Of a stretch of 64,000 nt of DNA, positions 59,403-64,000 are shown piece by piece (position 1 is the stretch's first letter; every line of letters begins with the position of its first letter). A model generated the notes under the pieces. The model saw only the letters and a program-made list of their open reading frames with translations. It ran no database searches and was not told where the DNA came from. Source of the stretch: Mariannaea sp. PMI_226 (Eukaryota; Ascomycota; Sordariomycetes; Hypocreales; Nectriaceae); NCBI GenBank assembly GCA_024336345.1, contig JANFOG010000003.1, positions 1,742,501 to 1,806,500 of the forward strand. Reading direction: 5' to 3'. The translations under genes were made by a program, and so were the position numbers.

Positions 59403-61491
59403 GAAAAAAGACCCGTAGCTTGGGAGGGGGGGAGAGGCGAGGTAGAAAGGGGAGAATTTCGACGGTGAGAAGGACGAAACGACCGTCGGCTCACGGAGTG
59501 AACAGGCAGTGTCAGGGAAATTACGGGATTCTTGAGGGGAGTGGCAGTGTCGTGACCAGGTCGAAGTTGGCCCATTTGCAGGGATGCCGAGGAGACGGGA
59601 AATACATGGGCGCCTCCCCCAAGTCCCGTGACTGTGCAATCATCCTTAAATAGGGAAATTAGTGGGGCCGAATCTACATGGAGACATGGACAAAGTCTTG
59701 GCAAGGCGGACTTTTTCTTGCGAAGTATCCAGACGGCCCCAAAGCTCACCATCGGCGACCTTGGACCCAATGAAGAGGGTCCGGCCGTCTTTTACATACC
59801 ACACATGCTCCGGCAAGGCAGTCTGGCCTGGTTTCTGGTCTTGACTGAGCAACTGATTTTAGGTTTTTTTTTTCTATATGCAAAATATATGTTATCATTT
59901 CCTAAGGTGCCTTGCGCCTTGTCTCGTCGTCCAACACTTTAGAAATGTTGGTCCAAATTTTCGCTCGCTGCTCTTCATCGAAACCCAACGGTTGTGGTTG
60001 GGATTGGGCTCACCGCTCAGTTCAGGATGGCCTCGAAGGGTGTTGGAGCCAGTAACAATATTCACAAAGACTTGAAAGGTTCCTTTGCGCGTCATATTTT
60101 TTTTTTTTTCACTTTAGCTTGCTACTTTCAAGGCGGGATGCCATGGTCATTGGTGTTTGCCGCTCCACACGGGCCAGCTTTGTCTCAGCTCTTTCAACTT
60201 TATTGGAGGATAAACGCGGCATCGATGCCTTATCGGTTTTTCATGTCCCTTGTGAGTGTGCAAGTGACGTTGGTTAGGTGGTAGCAGGTGGTTTCTTGAT
60301 GTAGATCACGCCAATATGTAGAAAAGGACCAACACCCGCACTAATCCGTCGTAGCACTTGCATTATCACAGTGGGTAGGTAGCGATAGTCTTGTGATCAG
60401 CATCCTTCACAACACCAACATGAATTTACCAACCCAACAAGACACTTGCGCGGTCTAACAAGTTAGCCGCGGCATTTTCCCCCATCCGGCCAGCCCATTT
60501 TGTGATCTAGCGTCACGATTCCCAGTTATCTAATGCCTCCAAACAAGGCGCTCTAGCACAAGTTGAGCCACCAGCGGACGAGGGAGTTGCAGGCAAACAC
60601 CTGCGTGTTCCTGACCAACACTGCTATGGCTGTTATATATGCAGGATGTGGATAATAGCTCTGGTAAGGGATACTTTGATTGGATGGAGGATCAATGTAA
60701 GATGCACATTTGTAAATCCTGTGACCTCGGGTTGGTGCACCAGGGTTGGTGACACAGCTTCAAGGTGTGGGGGCGGGGGAGTGGCCACTTTCAGGTTTCC
60801 AGTTTTTCCTACTTTACTTGGACGACCAAAGACTGTGTACGACCACCAATTTCAATGATCGACTAATAGCATTCCTTACTTACTCTTGCTCTTTTACATT
60901 TTTTCTACTTTTTTCTTCAGCTGGCGCGCTTTAGCCTTGCTCCTTGTGGCTTCTGTGGTTTTTGTGGTCTTAGAGCCTTGCTAAGGTCTTACCGTTGGTG
61001 CGGCGCAGTAAAATTTCCTGGCCAATTACCGCGGCCATTGGGCCTAACACGCAACCAACTGCACCAACACACTCCACGATGTGTAGAAGCATGGAGTAGG
61101 ACCAACAACAGTTTCATTGTGCGATTCGGGGTTGACATGGGCGTGATTTGCCGCGTTGTGGGCCACCCGCATGAACTATGCGGCCACCTTGAGTCGACAA
61201 AGGGCTGTAATTCGCTCATTGACGCCGAGGCAGACATTCATAACGACCAACCTGGGGTCTGCCGCCATGATGTGGAAGTATATCACGATAGAAAAGTCCT
61301 ATCTTGTTCATATTGCGAGAATTCTATAAGAAGAAGCAAGACACCATCATCAAAAGAGCTCCTCACCAGCAGCTACAGCAAACTCATACATTGCACCTCA
61401 ACCCAAATTGAGATCATCAAGCTTTCTTACCAAGTACAAGAACCTAATTTCCTCAACTCGACATCCAGTTTGCAACTAAACAAGTTTAAAC
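59403..61491. other. 2.1-kb spacer with the leader of a small ORF
   Basis: Poly-T tracts occur at 59862-59872 and 60100-60112. The last 200 bp (61320-61491) are CA-rich and ATG-free, like the leader of an expressed gene. No other gene is supported. Confidence 0.5.
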
Positions 61492-61546
61492 GTAAGGATC
61501 GAATAGCCATCAAGTTTCCTTTTTCATTCCTAACCTCCTCATACAG
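61492..61546 (+). other. probable 5' UTR intron
   Basis: GTAAGG at 61492, CTAAC near 61530 and ACAG ending at 61546 give a 55-bp intron with textbook signals, ending 17 bp before ATG 61564. Confidence 0.6.
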
Positions 61547-61563
61547 GCCTATAAATCATCGAG

Positions 61564-61707
61564 ATGGCTTCCAACTTCAACAACAACAACACCGTTTACG
61601 GACAGTCTGCCATGGGCAGCAACGTCAACTTCTCATCTGATGACTCCGGAGCATGGGACGACACCGTCCTCGATGTTTCTGGCGCCATGGTCAAGAAGGG
61701 CAAATAA
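61564..61707 (+). CDS. 47-residue small protein
   Basis: A short ORF in a good context (GAGATGGC) that encodes an Asn-rich, acidic peptide, including NFNNNNTVYGQSAMG and DDSGAWDDTVLDVSG, and ends in MVKKGK. It has no signal peptide or membrane segment. Support comes from the apparent introns on both sides (61492-61546 and 61751-61829) and the leader composition. The function is unknown. Confidence 0.5.
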   Translation: MASNFNNNNTVYGQSAMGSNVNFSSDDSGAWDDTVLDVSGAMVKKGK

Positions 61708-61750
61708 GCGAGAATCAAATACATCTCGCAAGGCCAAACTTGGTCTTGAT

Positions 61751-61829
61751 GTAAGTCCCACTTTGCTCTCTCCCTCTTTTGGATTTCTTAAAGACAACCT
61801 TAATACTAACTAACGTCTTGAAAACGTAG
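61751..61829 (+). other. probable 3' UTR intron
   Basis: GTAAGT at 61751, CTAAC repeats near 61806-61813 and GTAG ending at 61829 give a 79-bp intron starting 43 bases after the stop. That is inside the usual distance for escaping nonsense-mediated decay. Confidence 0.5.
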
Positions 61830-62323
61830 CAATACGTGATCGGAGCCTCAACGATTCCGAATGCGCAACTTTGTTTCGCTTCCACCTCTTGCTGCAGCTT
61901 TGATACTGCGGTTGGCAGGGAAGTCATTCAAATAGTGCGATGGACAAGAAGTTTGGAGGAGAGGGCTGCACCTTTTCTTGAAAACTATATGGGGATTGCC
62001 ATTCTACAGCAAACGGTGGATGAAGGGGGAGATAGTAGACTCAAATCAACAACGATATTTCGGGCCAACCGAAGGCACAACAGGACTTGATACTGATTTT
62101 GGTACATCAGTAGGAGAGTGAGCACTGGGTGATACATATCATGGTTGTCGAGTAGACTCTACAAGACCACACATGAATATGGTAGCATCGTGTGCCAGTG
62201 ACAGACCGGAGTGTAGATTGCCTTACTTAAGTTTCTCGCTAGGATATTATACCACTTTGTTTTTCCTTTAATATCTGCCCTTGTTACCATGAGTTGCCTT
62301 GAGTGATCGGCGGTGCAAAATGC

Positions 62324-62328
62324 AAAAA
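62324..62328 (-). terminator. Pol III terminator of tRNA-Val
   Basis: Five consecutive T on the minus strand begin six bases after the tRNA 3' end. Confidence 0.7.
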
Positions 62329-62333
62329 GACAA

Positions 62334-62423
62334 GGTCCAACCGGGGTTCGAACCCGGGACCTAAACCGTACTGAGCGTTTTACTGCCTGTGAAGGTTGCG
62401 TCATACCACTAGACCATTGGACC
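62334..62423 (-). tRNA. tRNA-Val (anticodon CAC) with a 19-base intron
   Basis: The minus strand gives a 7-bp acceptor (GGTCCAA/TTGGACC), a D-arm GTC-TAGTGGTAT-GAC, a T-arm CCGGG-TTCGAAC-CCCGG and an anticodon CAC at 62391-62389 after the conserved TT and before A. A roughly 19-base intron (about 62387-62369) follows position 37, the standard place. Four pairs of the anticodon stem form (AACC/GGTT) and the outer pair is a C-T mismatch. The B box GGTTCGAACC is perfect. There is no encoded CCA, as expected for eukaryotes. Confidence 0.85.
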
Positions 62424-63279
62424 TGCTGTAGAAGCTTATTGGATTGTTGTGGTGTGGCGTCGTTAGAGCCGTATTCATACCTGTGGCTCGAGTTGGCTGG
62501 GTGGTTGTGAGCGCAACCTGGATGCATCATAGAAAACAGAGCTTGCTAGTTGGACGATGGAGAGGCAGAAAGATGGCAAGTTCGCTACACGTTATGAGCA
62601 TTTCGAAAGAAATACAGCTAACCAACACAAGGCTCTGTTGTTCCTAACTGAGAGGTGTGTGACGTAATATGACTTTTGAATTGTCGTCATGATTCCTCCC
62701 TTGAACACGTGAAGAAACTTGTGGCGGGATGACGAGATGGGAGGAACCGATAAGATAAGATAAGACGCCCTGAGGGGCAGCAGGCATCCACCCACCCAGC
62801 ACGGGTGCCACAGTGCGAAGCCACCACTACCTCCATGTGACAACAGTCATCAAGCCTCAATCCAAGCAATCTGTTTGGCTTCTGTCAACCCTTTCCGTTC
62901 CACGCCGTTACATACCAAGACGCTGACCGGTTCTCCTGACCAGTGCTGTTCTTCTTTTCCTTCATTAGATTCTCTTAGACGCTATCCCTTCATATTCCTC
63001 ACCTCTTCTTCAAGCTATCACTATTATACGCTCGCGCGCGCCTCAGCTCAACGACCCCGCATCATACTGTTACGGCATTCGTCCTAGATACGACAAAGAG
63101 TTCCCGACACATATCGAAAACCCTTAGTCTCTATCGACTCACCGCTTTACGATCAGGCAGAGAGCGAACTACGCAGTAGATTATACACTTCGCCCACCCC
63201 TCTTTCCTTCGATCCCAGCGCTCTGTCTGTTTCTCTCTTGAACAACACTCCCAGCGGGCTACACACCGCAATATCCACC
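62424..63279. promoter_or_regulatory. atg3 upstream region with a GATA triplet
   Basis: Three overlapping GATAAG units (GATAAGATAAGATAAG) lie at 62749-62764, 516 bp before the atg3 ATG. The remainder is pyrimidine-rich leader without a convincing gene. Confidence 0.5.
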
Positions 63280-64000
63280 ATGAACTATATCTATTCAACA
63301 GTTAACACCCTCCGGGACCGCTACACACCGGTAACCCACAAGTCTACTTTTCGCCAGACTGGCCAGATCACACCCGAAGAGTTCGTCGCCGCCGGCGACT
63401 ACCTCGTCTACAAGTTTCCTACCTGGTCCTGGGGCGATGCGGATACACCTGAGGGCCGTGTTAGCCATCTCCCGCCTGGCAAGCAGTACCTCGTCACACG
63501 TAACGTTCCCTGCCACCGTCGTCTAAACGACGACTTCGCCGGAGATGCTGGACACGAGGAGGCGCTTGTGCGGGATGGAGATGACTTTCGGGAAGCTAAT
63601 GCTGGCGATGATGAGGATGGCTGGCTGAGGACTGGCGGACTCGCTAGCTCTCAGCCACTAAAGGTGAAAGAAGTGAGGACAGTGGATGACTCAGGAAACG
63701 TTGGTGACCGCGAGGTCGTAGAGGAAGATGAGATTCCTGATATGGAGGACGAGGATGATGATGAAGCCATCATCCGTGAATCAGGCCCCGACTCCAAAAA
63801 TGGGTATGTTCTCTTATTCCCCTTAATCCTCACCGCTTTCCACATGGACTGACCTTGCTTAACAAATTCAGCGGCCGTCGAACGTATACGCTCTATATCA
63901 TGTACAGCACTTACTATCGGACCCCTCGCCTCTACCTTTCTGGCTACCTCCCTAACGGCCAGCCGCTCCCTCCCCAGGATATGATGGACGACATCGTTGG
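63280..64000 (+). CDS. atg3: Atg3, E2-like enzyme for Atg8 lipidation (5' part)
   Basis: Transfers Atg8 from Atg7 to phosphatidylethanolamine in autophagosome formation. Exons are 63280-63803 and 63872 onward; the coding region is cut by the window end. The 68-bp intron (GTATGT...TTCAG) splits a Gly codon. Residues 1-12 form the amphipathic N-terminal helix region ([15 protein letters not shown]). The E2-like core starts with [15 protein letters not shown], then [25 protein letters not shown] and an acidic flexible region ([17 protein letters not shown]). [23 protein letters not shown] after the intron matches the Atg3 catalytic core. The active-site Cys and the C-terminus lie beyond the window. 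ATG 63280 is in context CCACCATGA. Confidence 0.95.

Overview
The window looks like nuclear DNA of a filamentous ascomycete (Pezizomycotina, probably Sordariomycetes). Evidence: short GT-AG introns of about 50-220 bp, several with a CTAAC branch site; a class I hydrophobin; an ApsA/Num1-type cortical anchor with a C-terminal PH domain; an Nvj2/TEX2-type SMP protein; an Atg3 gene; and a spliced tRNA gene. Genes lie singly on both strands with long spacers. I saw no operons, CRISPR arrays, phage or intact transposons. The genus cannot be fixed from the sequence alone.

Layout. 1-12.8 kb is a gene-bearing arm: a secreted hydrophobin with a long Asp/His-rich insert; a divergent pair made of an FAD amine oxidase (minus) and an MFS transporter (plus) with seven GATA-type sites between them; a bZIP-like regulator; and a small Rossmann-fold NAD(P)-binding protein. 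12.8-15.9 kb has no recognisable gene. 15.9-37.9 kb holds an APH-type kinase, a small eukaryotic-like protein kinase, the SMP protein, a second regulator with the same leucine-rich module, a histidine-phosphatase-fold protein and the 2,109-residue ApsA/Num1 homologue with about 28 tandem repeats. Between the phosphatase and ApsA is a possible unrecognised spliced locus near 30.2-30.5 kb. 40.1-50.9 kb is almost gene-free apart from one two-exon kinase-like gene. 50.9-64 kb carries a four-exon unknown protein with a 31-bp micro-exon, a 195-residue unknown protein, a Gln-rich protein whose 3' coding end overlaps its convergent neighbour by 33 bp, a 47-residue ORF flanked by two apparent UTR introns, an intron-containing tRNA-Val(CAC), and the 5' part of atg3, which runs off the window.

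How the genes may work together. The clearest functional pairing is the divergent amine oxidase/MFS transporter pair, which could handle uptake and oxidation of polyamines or other amines under nitrogen control; this is inference. The GATA triplet upstream of atg3 also suggests nitrogen-responsive expression. The housekeeping genes act separately: ApsA in nuclear migration, the SMP protein at ER contact sites and Atg3 in autophagy. Exon boundaries were worked out by hand from frame, phase and splice consensus, and have not been checked against transcripts.
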